DNA from: CAXRGH01 sp964230195
GTDB lineage: Bacteria; Pseudomonadota; Gammaproteobacteria; Enterobacterales; Alteromonadaceae
Direction: 5' to 3'
Assembly (NCBI GenBank): GCA_964230195.1
Contig: CAXRGH010000145.1
Span: 1-12,791, forward strand
Length of the DNA stretch: 12,791 bases
Shown here: positions 1-7,509 of the stretch, in pieces
Layout: each line of letters starts with the position of its first letter
Position numbering within the stretch: position 1 is the first letter of the stretch
The notes under the pieces: generated by a model
The model's input: only the letters and a program-made list of their open reading frames with translations
Told to the model about the DNA's origin: nothing
Database searches by the model: none
Translations under genes and position numbers: made by a program

Positions 1-2
1 AT

Positions 3-458
3 ATGAGAGTAGTTATCTTATTTCTGTTTGGTCTGTCTATTACTGCTTGCAATTTAATCCCCCATCAATACAAATCAGCATCAGATTTGACAGCAAATTT
101 CACAGACGTTCGAGAGTTTCGATTTAATGATGACTTCAAGACTGTTTTTCCTGAAATAATTAAATCTGCAAATTTATGTGGTTTAGAGTTTCGAAAAAAG
201 GATATTGAAATTGTTGGCGTTGCTGCGGCTTCAAACTATGAGGTCAAAATATCCGGTCAAACTTCAACAAGTGCCCGTATAGAAATATGGAGTGTCCACT
301 TTATAGATAAGTATTTATACGAAGTTATAGATGTTGAAGCAAACCAAAATAGTACCGTTGTAAAACACTATCAATTAAAGGAAGTCCATGCAGGCAATAA
401 ATTCCGTGTTGAGGATTTAAGCTCTTGGAACAATCCTGAAAAAGTTATGTGTAATTAG
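3..458 (+). CDS. Putative lipoprotein of unknown function
   Basis: The 151-residue product begins with a short hydrophobic signal segment (residues 4-15) ending in a lipobox, I-T-A-C, with the lipidated cysteine at residue 16. Asn rather than Asp follows the cysteine, which by the Lol sorting rule points to the outer membrane. I do not recognise the mature part. It is a small, mixed-composition domain with no further membrane segment and two other cysteines (59 and 150, the latter the penultimate residue) that could form a disulfide in the periplasm. Only two bases precede the ATG, so the ribosome binding site cannot be inspected, but the well-formed signal peptide supports this start. The gene is visibly AT-richer than rapA or clcA further right, as is the second lipoprotein gene, suggesting an accessory origin. 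That it is a real lipoprotein is likely; its role is unknown. Confidence 0.7.
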   Translation: MRVVILFLFGLSITACNLIPHQYKSASDLTANFTDVREFRFNDDFKTVFPEIIKSANLCGLEFRKKDIEIVGVAAASNYEVKISGQTSTSARIEIWSVHFIDKYLYEVIDVEANQNSTVVKHYQLKEVHAGNKFRVEDLSSWNNPEKVMCN

Positions 459-482
459 AAATAGTAAAACACTTAAAACACA

Positions 483-535
483 GGACACCCAACTATAAAT
501 ACATGCAATAACATAATTATCATGGACACCCATCT
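483..535. repeat. Pair of GGACACCCA direct repeats
   Basis: GGACACCCAACT at 483-494 recurs as GGACACCCATCT at 524-535 (11 of 12 bases identical), with starts 41 bases apart. The sequence between them is AT-rich and not itself repeated. This could be part of a dispersed repeat family, but only two copies are visible in this window. Confidence 0.45.
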
Positions 536-538
536 TAA

Positions 539-563
539 GCGAACCTATGGGCGGCAAGTTCGC
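539..563. repeat. Hairpin GCGAAC / GTTCGC
   Basis: A perfect 6-bp inverted repeat: GCGAAC (539-544) and GTTCGC (558-563) around a 13-base loop. No T-run follows on either strand, so it is not an obvious terminator. It lies directly after the second GGACACCCA repeat. Confidence 0.35.
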
Positions 564-697
564 AATAACTGTGGCACGTTTGCAATGAAGAGGTCGTGAG
601 GGGTCTTTGTTGGCACATTTGAGCCGACTAAACTTATTAGTTACCATTGTTCTCTAATGAGCGATCAACAGACGGTCGGGTTAACTAATTTTAAACG

Positions 698-719
698 GCG
701 TGTTATCTTTTAAACACGC
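698..719. repeat. Hairpin GCGTGTT / AACACGC upstream of second lipoprotein gene
   Basis: A perfect 7-bp stem, GCGTGTT (698-704) and AACACGC (713-719), with an 8-base AT-rich loop, ends 31 bases before the GTG start at 751. It could be an operator or a folded attachment site. There is no downstream T-run to support a terminator. Confidence 0.4.
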
Positions 720-750
720 TAGATAAAACGCATAGTACGATAGGGAAAAA

Positions 751-1347
751 GTGGTGCGAATAAGTATATTAGTTTTAATTTTTCTAATTTCGGGATGTGC
801 TTCTACTAATTTGAAGACCTACGATAAGACTGGTTTCCCTATTAACATTTCTAAGGACATTACGTTCAAAACAAAAATTGAAACGGGAATAATTAAGTCG
901 GGGCATAGCGACTGGATTAAAACAAGTGAGTTTGAAGCTGGGAAAGAACCACAGTTTTTTTGTGCGAATAAACAGAGACACTCTTGGAATGGTCAATTAT
1001 GGATGTTTGATTTAAAGAGCCAAAACACAGTATTGGAAAATTTGAACTCCGTGCTTACTTCGAACGGAGTGTATGATGAGTCCTCACCTAACGAATTAGT
1101 AATCCATTTTGAGCGCATCGCACAAGGTAAAAATGACCAGCCCGTATATACCTTTCATTTAAATGTTTCTTTAGCTAAAGATAATCAGGTTATTTATTCC
1201 AAGCAACACCATATTGTTGGCAACAACATGGATGAAGAGTTTTGGGCTTCGGATAGCTGGTCTGGAGCAAAAAAACGTGCAACAAATAGAGTCATATCTG
1301 CAATCGTAAGTGATTTGAATAGGCAACTGAGTATTATTAACATCTAA
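751..1347 (+). CDS. Putative outer-membrane lipoprotein of unknown function
   Basis: The product (198 residues) opens with a positively charged N-terminus, a hydrophobic stretch and a lipobox L-I-S-G-C, giving a lipidated cysteine at residue 16 followed by A-S-T; the lack of Asp at +2 suggests the outer membrane. The mature domain is not one I recognise; it has one cysteine near residue 71, an aromatic-rich segment around 78-86, and an amphipathic C-terminus typical of small periplasm-facing lipoproteins. Two GTG codons in tandem (751 and 754) can serve as the start. The AGGG at 742-745 lies 5 bases before the first and 8 before the second, so the 197-residue version is equally possible. The gene stands alone, flanked by repeat-bearing non-coding DNA, and is AT-rich like the first lipoprotein gene, though the two proteins do not resemble each other. 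Confidence 0.68.
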   Translation: MVRISILVLIFLISGCASTNLKTYDKTGFPINISKDITFKTKIETGIIKSGHSDWIKTSEFEAGKEPQFFCANKQRHSWNGQLWMFDLKSQNTVLENLNSVLTSNGVYDESSPNELVIHFERIAQGKNDQPVYTFHLNVSLAKDNQVIYSKQHHIVGNNMDEEFWASDSWSGAKKRATNRVISAIVSDLNRQLSIINI

Positions 1348-1350
1348 CGC

Positions 1351-1386
1351 TCGAATGACCGTGTATGGCACGAAACGGCCGTTCGA
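1351..1386. repeat. Long hairpin directly after lipoprotein stop codon
   Basis: Twelve bases at 1351-1362 (TCGAATGACCGT) pair with 1375-1386 (ACGGCCGTTCGA) with one mismatch and one G-T pair, around a 12-base loop. It begins three bases after the stop at 1345-1347. No T-run follows, so it is more likely a transcript-stabilising stem or a recombination-type fold than a classical rho-independent terminator. Confidence 0.5.
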
Positions 1387-1388
1387 TG

Positions 1389-1430
1389 TTCAACTGATAT
1401 GCACTTCTTGCATACTCCTGTGGTGTTGAA
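1389..1430. repeat. Nested inverted repeat TATGCA / TGCATA
   Basis: A perfect TATGCA (1398-1403) / TGCATA (1409-1414) stem with a 5-base loop lies inside an outer TTCAAC (1389-1394) / GTTGAA (1425-1430) pair. The outer boxes extended by one base read GTTCAAC and GTTGAAT, which fit the integron attC consensus boxes RYYYAAC and GTTRRRY. At about 44 bases the element is short for attC, so this is only a resemblance. Confidence 0.35.
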
Positions 1431-1603
1431 TTTACAAAATCACAATAGGCTATACACAATTCAAGCAAAGCAAAAAAATGCCTAGACGATATAGTCCACG
1501 CATTTCAGTTACATAACGCGCTGTCTAAGCCAGATTCAATCGGACATTTGCCTCTCTAACTTTTGACGTTCCTCTCTTCGGGTTAAGGCCTTTGGCAAAC
1601 TCA

Positions 1604-3001
1604 TCACATTTCTTTTTCAGCAAACTCAGCCAAACGACTTCGCACCACACCCTCTAAGTTGAGTGTTGCACTTCCTGAAAAATCTTTAAATTTTTCCACC
1701 AAATAGGTTAAACCTGAGGTCACTGGACTAAGGTAGTTGCTGTCAATCTGGGACAGATTACCCGTACAGATTAACTTAGTACCCTCACCGCAACGGGTGA
1801 TAATGGTTTTTAATTGGGATGCTGTTAAATTTTGTGACTCGTCCAATATAACCAACGAATTCTGAATACTACGGCCACGCATAAAGTTAACGGATTTAAA
1901 CTGAAGGTTAGCTTTTTCTATGGTGTAATTCATTGAGCTGGCGGCGTTAACGTCGTTTTTATGTAATACCTCAAGAGAGTCGGTAATCGCACTTAACCAG
2001 GGCGCCATTTTTTCTTCTTCTGTTCCAGGAAGAAAGCCTATGGATTCGGCTAGCTCAGGCGTATTTCGGGTAACAATGATTTTCTCGTACAGTTTCTTCT
2101 CAATGACCATCTCTAATGAGGCTGCCAGTGCCAGTAACGTCTTACCACATCCAGCAGGCCCGGTGAGGATCACGAGATCAATATGGGGATCGAGTAACGC
2201 ATTCAGTGCCATTGCTTGACCCACATTTTTTGGCGAAATTCCCCAAGCTCGTCGGTGCATTAATCGTTCTAGTCCTAGGTCTAAGACCTCAACCTGTTGA
2301 TCATCAACACCTTCCACAAAACCAACAAATCCTTCGGCTTCATCCACTAAGTATTCGTTGACGTGCACATTAGGCAGATCTTCACGTGCAATTTGATGAA
2401 TAGTCTCACGCCCTTCTTTGATACTCTGGACTTGAGAGATACGCTGCCAAAAATCACCATCATACTCGTGATACCCTTTGGTCAGATACTTAATGTCAGT
2501 GACTAATTGGTCTGTTCGGTAGTCTTCAACATGGTGTAATCCTGCCCCTTTCGCTTTCAGACGCATGTTAATGTCTTTAGTAACCAACACCACTTGACGG
2601 TCTGTGAGGGTGCTTTGCAAGTGCAAGGCAGCATTGATAATACGGTTATCATTTTCGTTGCTGGAAAAGACTTGCTGATCACGTTCCATTAATAAATCGG
2701 TGAAAATTGACAAGCGGCCATGAGGGGCTGATAGTCCATCGTCAAAATGTCCCAAAGAAACACCGTTAGTCATCATTTCGGGGGTTGCATCCCGCAACAC
2801 ATCTTCAAGCCCGCGAATGGCAACACGAGCATCACGCGCGACATCTTTCTTACTATCTTTGATGTGATCAAGCTCTTCCAAAACCGTCATTGGTATTACC
2901 ACATCATGTTCCTGAAATGATAAGAACGCGAACGGCTCATGTAGTAGAATATTGGTGTCTAGAATATAGGTCTTATGGTCTGACGTGCTAGGTAATGACA
3001 T
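1604..3001 (-). CDS. PIN-PhoH family protein (YlaK-like ATPase/nuclease)
   Basis: A 465-residue fusion of an N-terminal PIN domain and a C-terminal PhoH ATPase domain. The PIN part starts with Y-I-L-D-T-N (Asp15) and carries further acidic residues at E42/E43 and in D-N-R-I and T-K-D-I, the usual metal-binding set of this RNase fold. The PhoH part has a Walker A, GPAGCGKT (281-288), and a Walker B, VILDES (D387, E388). Family members such as mycobacterial PhoH2 couple ATP-driven RNA unwinding to RNA cleavage; a similar cytosolic RNA role is inferred. The frame is open to 3073, but the ATG at 3001 is chosen because GGAGAG (3006-3011) sits just upstream and M-S-L-P leads straight into the PIN domain. 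The extra 24 upstream residues lack a good ribosome binding site. It diverges from rapA. Confidence 0.9.
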   Translation of the reverse strand: MSLPSTSDHKTYILDTNILLHEPFAFLSFQEHDVVIPMTVLEELDHIKDSKKDVARDARVAIRGLEDVLRDATPEMMTNGVSLGHFDDGLSAPHGRLSIFTDLLMERDQQVFSSNENDNRIINAALHLQSTLTDRQVVLVTKDINMRLKAKGAGLHHVEDYRTDQLVTDIKYLTKGYHEYDGDFWQRISQVQSIKEGRETIHQIAREDLPNVHVNEYLVDEAEGFVGFVEGVDDQQVEVLDLGLERLMHRRAWGISPKNVGQAMALNALLDPHIDLVILTGPAGCGKTLLALAASLEMVIEKKLYEKIIVTRNTPELAESIGFLPGTEEEKMAPWLSAITDSLEVLHKNDVNAASSMNYTIEKANLQFKSVNFMRGRSIQNSLVILDESQNLTASQLKTIITRCGEGTKLICTGNLSQIDSNYLSPVTSGLTYLVEKFKDFSGSATLNLEGVVRSRLAEFAEKEM

Positions 3002-3005
3002 ACAG

Positions 3006-3011
3006 CTCTCC
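3006..3011 (-). promoter_or_regulatory. Ribosome binding site deciding the phoH start
   Basis: On the minus strand GGAGAG ends four bases before the ATG at 3001 (the GGAG core is six bases away). The two upstream start candidates, 3013 and 3073, have no comparable site. Confidence 0.6.
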
Positions 3012-3291
3012 ATTCGTGATATTCCTAACGACTGGAAATGCAGTATCGAGTTAAGGAACTGAACTCGACACATCCATTCAGTCCTACTTTAACCATAGTC
3101 TAATGTCTTAAGCAACTCACAAATTATTTTGTTTTTATGACGGAACATATGCGATCTTTGTTCGTCTCTCGCCTGAACACAAATACGCTAATAATCAGAG
3201 GGGGCATGTTCCCATGTGCTAGTCTTTAGGAATGAAATAACGTGAGTGGTTAACTGCAAGATTATTACTGACAAAAATCAACATTTCTGGT

Positions 3292-3300
3292 TGGTAAAAT
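3292..3300 (+). promoter_or_regulatory. Candidate extended -10 promoter for rapA
   Basis: TGGTAAAAT fits an extended -10 (TGn plus TAAAAT, five of six to TATAAT). No good -35 lies at 17 bases; CTGACA at 3268-3273 is 21 bases away. A start of transcription near 3307 would leave a leader of about 45 bases before the ATG at 3352, and would exclude the GTG at 3301 as translation start. Confidence 0.35.
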
Positions 3301-3351
3301 GTGTCTGGCTTCTATATGATTGCGCCTCGCAAAATGAAAGGTAAAGGTTAT

Positions 3352-6153
3352 ATGTTTTCTGTTGGACAACGATGGCTCAGTGAAACTGAGAATGAGCTTG
3401 GACTAGGCATTGTTATTGAATGCCAAAACCGTTTTGTCACTCTCTCTTTTCCCACAACTGGTGAGGACCGCCGATATACCACTCAAGACGCCCCACTCAC
3501 CCGTATAGTATTCTCTAAGGGCGACACCGTCAGTTGTGCTCAAGGCTGGACCATGAAAGTGGAAGAGGTCTCAGTTCAGGATGACCTTGTTGTGTATTTT
3601 GGGCATCGTGATGATACCGGTGAATGGGTAGAGCTCAGCGAAGTACTGCTTAACCACACCTTTACTTTGAATCAACCCAAGCAACGATTGCTCGCGGGAC
3701 AAGTCGACAATCCAAATCTGTTTGCACTGCGTCATCAATGTTTGCAAAAACAGTTTGAACATTTTACCTCACCACTGCTTGGATTCTTGGGAGCACGAGC
3801 TGACTTGATCCCCCACCAGCTTCACATTGCATCTGAGGTTGGACAGCGGTTTGCACCACGCGTTTTACTGGCTGACGAAGTTGGTCTTGGTAAAACCATT
3901 GAAGCCGCCTTGATTATCCACCAGCAAATTCAAAGTGGACGCGCATCACGTGTATTAATTGTTGTTCCTTCTAGTTTGGTGCATCAATGGCTGGTTGAGA
4001 TGTTACGCCGTGTAAACCTTGCTTTTTCAATCTTTGACCATGAACGCTATGCATCTGCAAAGCAAGAGGGCAATCCATTTGAAATGGAACAATTGGTGAT
4101 CTGTAGCCTTGATTTTGTTACTCATGAGCCAGATGCATTGCAAGACATGGAAGCCGCTGGTTGGGATTTACTGATTGTAGATGAGGCGCATCACCTGCAG
4201 TGGTCGGCTGATGGAGCGTCAGCAGAATATGATGCAATAGCGGCTCTAGCTGCCAGTATCCCTGGTGTCTTGTTATTGACGGCAACTCCCGATCAATTGG
4301 GTCACGAGAGTCACTTTGCTCGACTACGCCTACTCGATCCCAGCCGCTTCCATTCGTATTCGGAATTTCTGGCAGAGGAAAAAGCATACAGTAAAATTGC
4401 CGATATCATTGAGCCTTTGCAATCAGATGCCCCCCTCACTCAGAACCACATTGATAGACTCTCAAACAAGTTGGGCGAGACCACGGTAAACGAGCTTTTA
4501 TCATTGCCTTTGGATCAAGCCAAGCCTCAGTTGATTGAGCAGTTGTTAGATAGACATGGTACCGGCCGACTGTTGTTCCGTAATAGCCGTAAAGGTGTCA
4601 CAGGTTTTAAGCAACGGAAGCTCAATCCATACCCCTTGCCGCTACCAGAGCATTACAAAAGCTTTATGGAGCATCAAGATGTCCAACATGCCCTCTACCC
4701 TGAACAGAATGCGCCTGATCTTTTAATGGATGATCCTCGTTTACCTTGGTTAATCCAACTGCTGCAACAACTGAAACAAATGAAAGTGCTGGTGATTTGT
4801 GCAAAGGCGAGCACCGCACTCGGCTTATCTGAAGCGATCCGTGTTAAGTCAGGCATTCGAACAACGGTCTTCCATGAGGGTATGAGTATTCTTGAGCGTG
4901 ATCAATCTGCCAGTTACTTTGCTCAGCAAGACTATGGTGCGCAGGCCCTTATTTGTAGTGAAATTGGCAGCGAGGGCAGAAACTTCCAATTCGCAAGCCA
5001 TATAGTGCTGTTTGATTTACCCCTCAATCCTGATCTTTTGGAACAGCGTATCGGGCGTTTGGATCGTATTGGTCAGAAAAACGACATACAAATCCATGTC
5101 CCTTATTTTGAAGATAGCCCACAAGCCATATTGCTGGACTGGTATCACAAGGGGTTAAATAGCTTTGAGCAAACTTGTCCAACTGGACGTTATGTGTATC
5201 AAGCAGTATCAGACCAACTGGCGATGGCGTTAGATGATTATACTAACACTGCCTTACATAATGCATTGATTGCCGATACCGCTGAGCGTCATCGTGTAGC
5301 AAGAGAGCGCCTAGAACAAGGACGCGATAAGCTACTTGAAATCAACTCTTCCGGTACTGGCAAAGTTGAAGCACTGATACAAGGGATTCGTGATAAAGAT
5401 GACGACCCGAGTATTGAAAAATTTATGACATCGTTGTTTGATGGTATTGGCGTGTTGCAGGAAGACAACAATGAGTCTACCTATATCTTGAAACCAACCG
5501 AGAGCATGCAATCGGCACTGCCAGGGTTAGATGAAGACGGCCTCACCGTTACTTATGAGCGTGAAGCGGCATTAGCACAAGAGCATATTCAATTCCTGAC
5601 TTGGGATCATCCTATGGTCCGCCATGCAATGGATAGCATTCTCACCGACACTCAAGGTAAGTCAACGATCGCCATGAGCCAGATTGCTAGTCAACCTGTT
5701 GGAGCCTTCTGGGTAGAGTTTGTTTTTGTATTGCGTGCCGTTACTGATAAAAATATTCCGGTTCAACGATACTTCCCAGCCACGCCTGTTCGTTTCAAAC
5801 TCGACAGTCAAAAAAGGCCAGTCAATTTGAGTTTTGGTGAGTTACGACCGGTGAAAAAGTCCATGGCCAAATCAATTTTAAAGGCGCTAACTCCACAAAT
5901 TGAGAGTGCGTGTGACTTTGCCGAGTCACTGATTGGAAAGAAAATGGAAAGTATTCAACAAACACATATTGAGAAAATGCAACAGCAATTGGATGGGGAG
6001 CATCAACGACTGCTTGCCTTACAAGCCGTTAACCCCAGTATTCGTGATGAAGAGATTGAGTATTTGACGCAGCTAAAAGACGATTTAACCGATGCCATCC
6101 AGCATAGCACCATTGCAATGGAGTCTATTCAATTGGTGGTTAACGCACACTAA
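3352..6153 (+). CDS. rapA: RNA polymerase-associated ATPase RapA
   Basis: RapA (HepA) is a Swi2/Snf2-type translocase that binds RNA polymerase and recycles it from stalled post-termination complexes. The 933-residue product tracks E. coli RapA (968 residues) from end to end: an N-terminal F-S-V-G-Q-R-W region, a first helicase lobe with ADEVGLGKTIEA (Walker A K181) and DEAH (277-280), a second lobe with CSEIGSEGRNFQFASH and QRIGRLDRIGQ (565-575), then the RapA-specific C-terminus with W-x-H-P and V-N-P-x-I-R-D-E. The open frame extends back to a GTG at 3301, but the ATG at 3352 matches the E. coli N-terminus, is preceded by AAGG (3344-3347), and lies downstream of the candidate promoter. The stop shares its last base with the rluA start, so the two are probably one transcript. 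Confidence 0.97.
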   Translation: MFSVGQRWLSETENELGLGIVIECQNRFVTLSFPTTGEDRRYTTQDAPLTRIVFSKGDTVSCAQGWTMKVEEVSVQDDLVVYFGHRDDTGEWVELSEVLLNHTFTLNQPKQRLLAGQVDNPNLFALRHQCLQKQFEHFTSPLLGFLGARADLIPHQLHIASEVGQRFAPRVLLADEVGLGKTIEAALIIHQQIQSGRASRVLIVVPSSLVHQWLVEMLRRVNLAFSIFDHERYASAKQEGNPFEMEQLVICSLDFVTHEPDALQDMEAAGWDLLIVDEAHHLQWSADGASAEYDAIAALAASIPGVLLLTATPDQLGHESHFARLRLLDPSRFHSYSEFLAEEKAYSKIADIIEPLQSDAPLTQNHIDRLSNKLGETTVNELLSLPLDQAKPQLIEQLLDRHGTGRLLFRNSRKGVTGFKQRKLNPYPLPLPEHYKSFMEHQDVQHALYPEQNAPDLLMDDPRLPWLIQLLQQLKQMKVLVICAKASTALGLSEAIRVKSGIRTTVFHEGMSILERDQSASYFAQQDYGAQALICSEIGSEGRNFQFASHIVLFDLPLNPDLLEQRIGRLDRIGQKNDIQIHVPYFEDSPQAILLDWYHKGLNSFEQTCPTGRYVYQAVSDQLAMALDDYTNTALHNALIADTAERHRVARERLEQGRDKLLEINSSGTGKVEALIQGIRDKDDDPSIEKFMTSLFDGIGVLQEDNNESTYILKPTESMQSALPGLDEDGLTVTYEREAALAQEHIQFLTWDHPMVRHAMDSILTDTQGKSTIAMSQIASQPVGAFWVEFVFVLRAVTDKNIPVQRYFPATPVRFKLDSQKRPVNLSFGELRPVKKSMAKSILKALTPQIESACDFAESLIGKKMESIQQTHIEKMQQQLDGEHQRLLALQAVNPSIRDEEIEYLTQLKDDLTDAIQHSTIAMESIQLVVNAH

Positions 6154-6833
6154 TGGCGCTTCTGAATTATAGTCCCCCCATGTCACCGTATATTGATATC
6201 CTCTACCAAGATGAGGATATCTTGGTGATCAACAAACCCAGTGGTTTGTTAACCGTGCCAGGTAAAGCACCTGAACACAGAGATTCAGTGATTAACCGTG
6301 TCAATATGGTGTATCCGACAGCACGTATTGTCCATCGGCTGGATATGGCCACCTCAGGTTTGCTGATCTTGGCCATGCACAAACCCGCACAAAGTCACTT
6401 GTCCAAGCAATTTCAAGCCAGAACCACCCAAAAGTGCTATCACGCACGGATATACGGAACTCTTGAAACCACATCAGGAACAGTTGATTTACCCTTGATC
6501 TGCGATTGGCCTAACAGACCAAAGCAAATGGTGGATCACGAAAACGGCAAGCCCTCACAAACGCTGTGGAGGGTGTTGTCCAAAACCAGCAACACAACAA
6601 CCGTTGAACTGACGCCAATTACCGGCCGCTCCCATCAGTTGCGTGTCCACATGTTGAGCTTGGGTCATCCAATACTAGGTGACAGACTCTATGCACACGC
6701 TGAAGCGCTTGCCATGGCTGACCGTCTTCAATTGCATGCATCAGAACTGAGCATTGACCACCCAGTGACCAATCAACGTCATCACTTTGTAGCGCCTTGT
6801 CCGTTTCTTGATAATGAGCCGAACACTGATTAG
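6153..6833 (+). CDS. rluA: Dual-specificity rRNA/tRNA pseudouridine synthase RluA
   Basis: RluA converts uridine to pseudouridine at position 746 of 23S rRNA and position 32 of certain tRNAs in E. coli. The 226-residue product aligns with E. coli RluA from the first residue. It has the catalytic motif HRLDMATSG with Asp64 (the same number as in E. coli), V-D-L-P-L-I-C-D-W-P-N-R-P-K-Q, and the C-terminal P-I-T-G-R-S-H-Q-L-R-V-H-M segment. The ATG overlaps the rapA stop in a TAATG junction, so translation is probably coupled; rapA-rluA order is the same in E. coli. An internal Met10 is less likely because the N-terminal ten residues also align. The last dozen residues extend past the E. coli end and look unstructured. 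No terminator is apparent downstream. Confidence 0.96.
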   Translation: MALLNYSPPMSPYIDILYQDEDILVINKPSGLLTVPGKAPEHRDSVINRVNMVYPTARIVHRLDMATSGLLILAMHKPAQSHLSKQFQARTTQKCYHARIYGTLETTSGTVDLPLICDWPNRPKQMVDHENGKPSQTLWRVLSKTSNTTTVELTPITGRSHQLRVHMLSLGHPILGDRLYAHAEALAMADRLQLHASELSIDHPVTNQRHHFVAPCPFLDNEPNTD

Positions 6834-7026
6834 AACAAAGACTACTCTTCTCTATTTTTCATGTTCAAGAGATATTGAAACCGATAGACATCTCAATTGT
6901 CTTTGCCAACATACTGTTACAAAGCCCTTATATGCTTAGTCCTCGCGACACGATAAACTCGCGCTATTATCTTGGTTGCCCGTCAGATAAAGACAAGTAA
7001 GGCAAAGAGAAAGTTAGATAACACAC

Positions 7027-7509
7027 GTGTTCTTCTCGCCAAAGGAAAGGCTTTTGCAATTAATCGCAACAAAACCTCAGCATATTGAACAATTAATGAC
7101 ATGGTTCACGAATCAAGACGACCTGCATCAGTGGGTAGGAACCGAATTTCGTTTTCCTTATGACTATTCTTCATTTTGCGAGGATTTAGCACTCAGTTCC
7201 ACTCCATCCTACTCTTTGATGGATGCAACTGGCGAATTGATGGCATTTGGTCAATATTACGCGCGCCTTGAACGATGCCATTTAGCGAGATTAGTGGTTA
7301 ACCCAAAACACAGAGGCAAAGGTCATGTAGGACAGTTGATCAAACAGCTGAGTGAGAAAGGTAAACACACCTTGGGCCTCGAATGCACATCGTTGTTTGT
7401 GTTGCCTGATAACCCCAGCGCACAAAAGGCCTATCAGAAACTTGGATTTGAGATCCAGAGCTATCCAGAAATGTTAGCCGAAAAAAACTGCATCTACATG
7501 GTGAAATAG
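7027..7509 (+). CDS. GNAT family N-acetyltransferase (first of tandem pair)
   Basis: The 160-residue product has the GNAT fold signature: the acetyl-CoA pyrophosphate-binding motif A, L-A-R-L-V-V-N-P-x-x-R-G-K-G-H (R96, G97, G99), and the later helix-strand signature P-D-N-P-S-A-Q-K-A-Y-Q-K-L-G-F (127-141). The substrate cannot be read from sequence; RimI-like protein acetylation, small amines or antibiotics are all possible. The start is uncertain. The GTG at 7027 has no strong site upstream, whereas an in-frame TTG at 7054 follows AAAGGAAAGG (7041-7050) but would remove nine residues. The longer form is kept because the N-terminal residues look compatible with a GNAT first helix. Its stop codon directly abuts the ATG of a second acetyltransferase gene, indicating one transcript. 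Confidence 0.82.
   Translation: MFFSPKERLLQLIATKPQHIEQLMTWFTNQDDLHQWVGTEFRFPYDYSSFCEDLALSSTPSYSLMDATGELMAFGQYYARLERCHLARLVVNPKHRGKGHVGQLIKQLSEKGKHTLGLECTSLFVLPDNPSAQKAYQKLGFEIQSYPEMLAEKNCIYMVK

Larger units (their letters stand above)
459..750. other. Non-coding stretch with short repeats between two lipoprotein genes
   Basis: No convincing gene lies here; the one antisense open frame (417-647) has no recognisable features and runs back into the first gene. The stretch holds a direct repeat GGACACCCAACT (483-494) / GGACACCCATCT (524-535), a second direct repeat TGGCACGTTTG (572-582) / TGGCACATTTG (611-621), and two hairpins listed separately. It could be a decayed repeat element or cassette-type spacer DNA. 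The promoter for the following gene should lie here but no strong sigma-70 match is visible. Confidence 0.5.
1348..1603. other. Non-coding stretch with two consecutive hairpins
   Basis: No coding frame is supported between the lipoprotein stop and the phoH stop. The first 85 bases hold two hairpins (1351-1386 and 1398-1414), the second enclosed by a TTCAAC (1389-1394) / GTTGAA (1425-1430) pair. The remainder shows no clear promoter, and no terminator with a T-run was found for phoH, whose transcript enters from the right. Confidence 0.45.
3002..3351. other. Divergent intergenic region between phoH and rapA
   Basis: About 350 bases without a supported gene, although both flanking open frames extend into it in their long forms. 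It must hold the promoters of phoH (leftward) and rapA (rightward). On the rapA side an extended -10 element is visible (listed separately). On the phoH side no convincing -35/-10 pair was found. A run of G's followed by CATG-TTCC-CATG (3205-3216) is the only other local symmetry and is weak. Confidence 0.5.

Noticed and set aside
417..647. Antisense 76-codon open frame
   Set aside because: It overlaps the first lipoprotein gene, has no recognisable motif or clear ribosome binding site, and crosses the repeat region.
698..719. Terminator after the first lipoprotein gene
   Set aside because: The stem is good but there is no T-run on either side, and it lies 240 bases after the stop.
3002..3073. 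N-terminal extension of the PIN-PhoH gene to an ATG at 3073
   Set aside because: The extra 24 residues precede the PIN domain without family support, and the ribosome binding site GGAGAG serves the ATG at 3001.
3301..3351. GTG start of rapA at 3301
   Set aside because: E. coli RapA aligns from the Met at 3352, which has its own AAGG site, and the likely -10 box ends at 3300.
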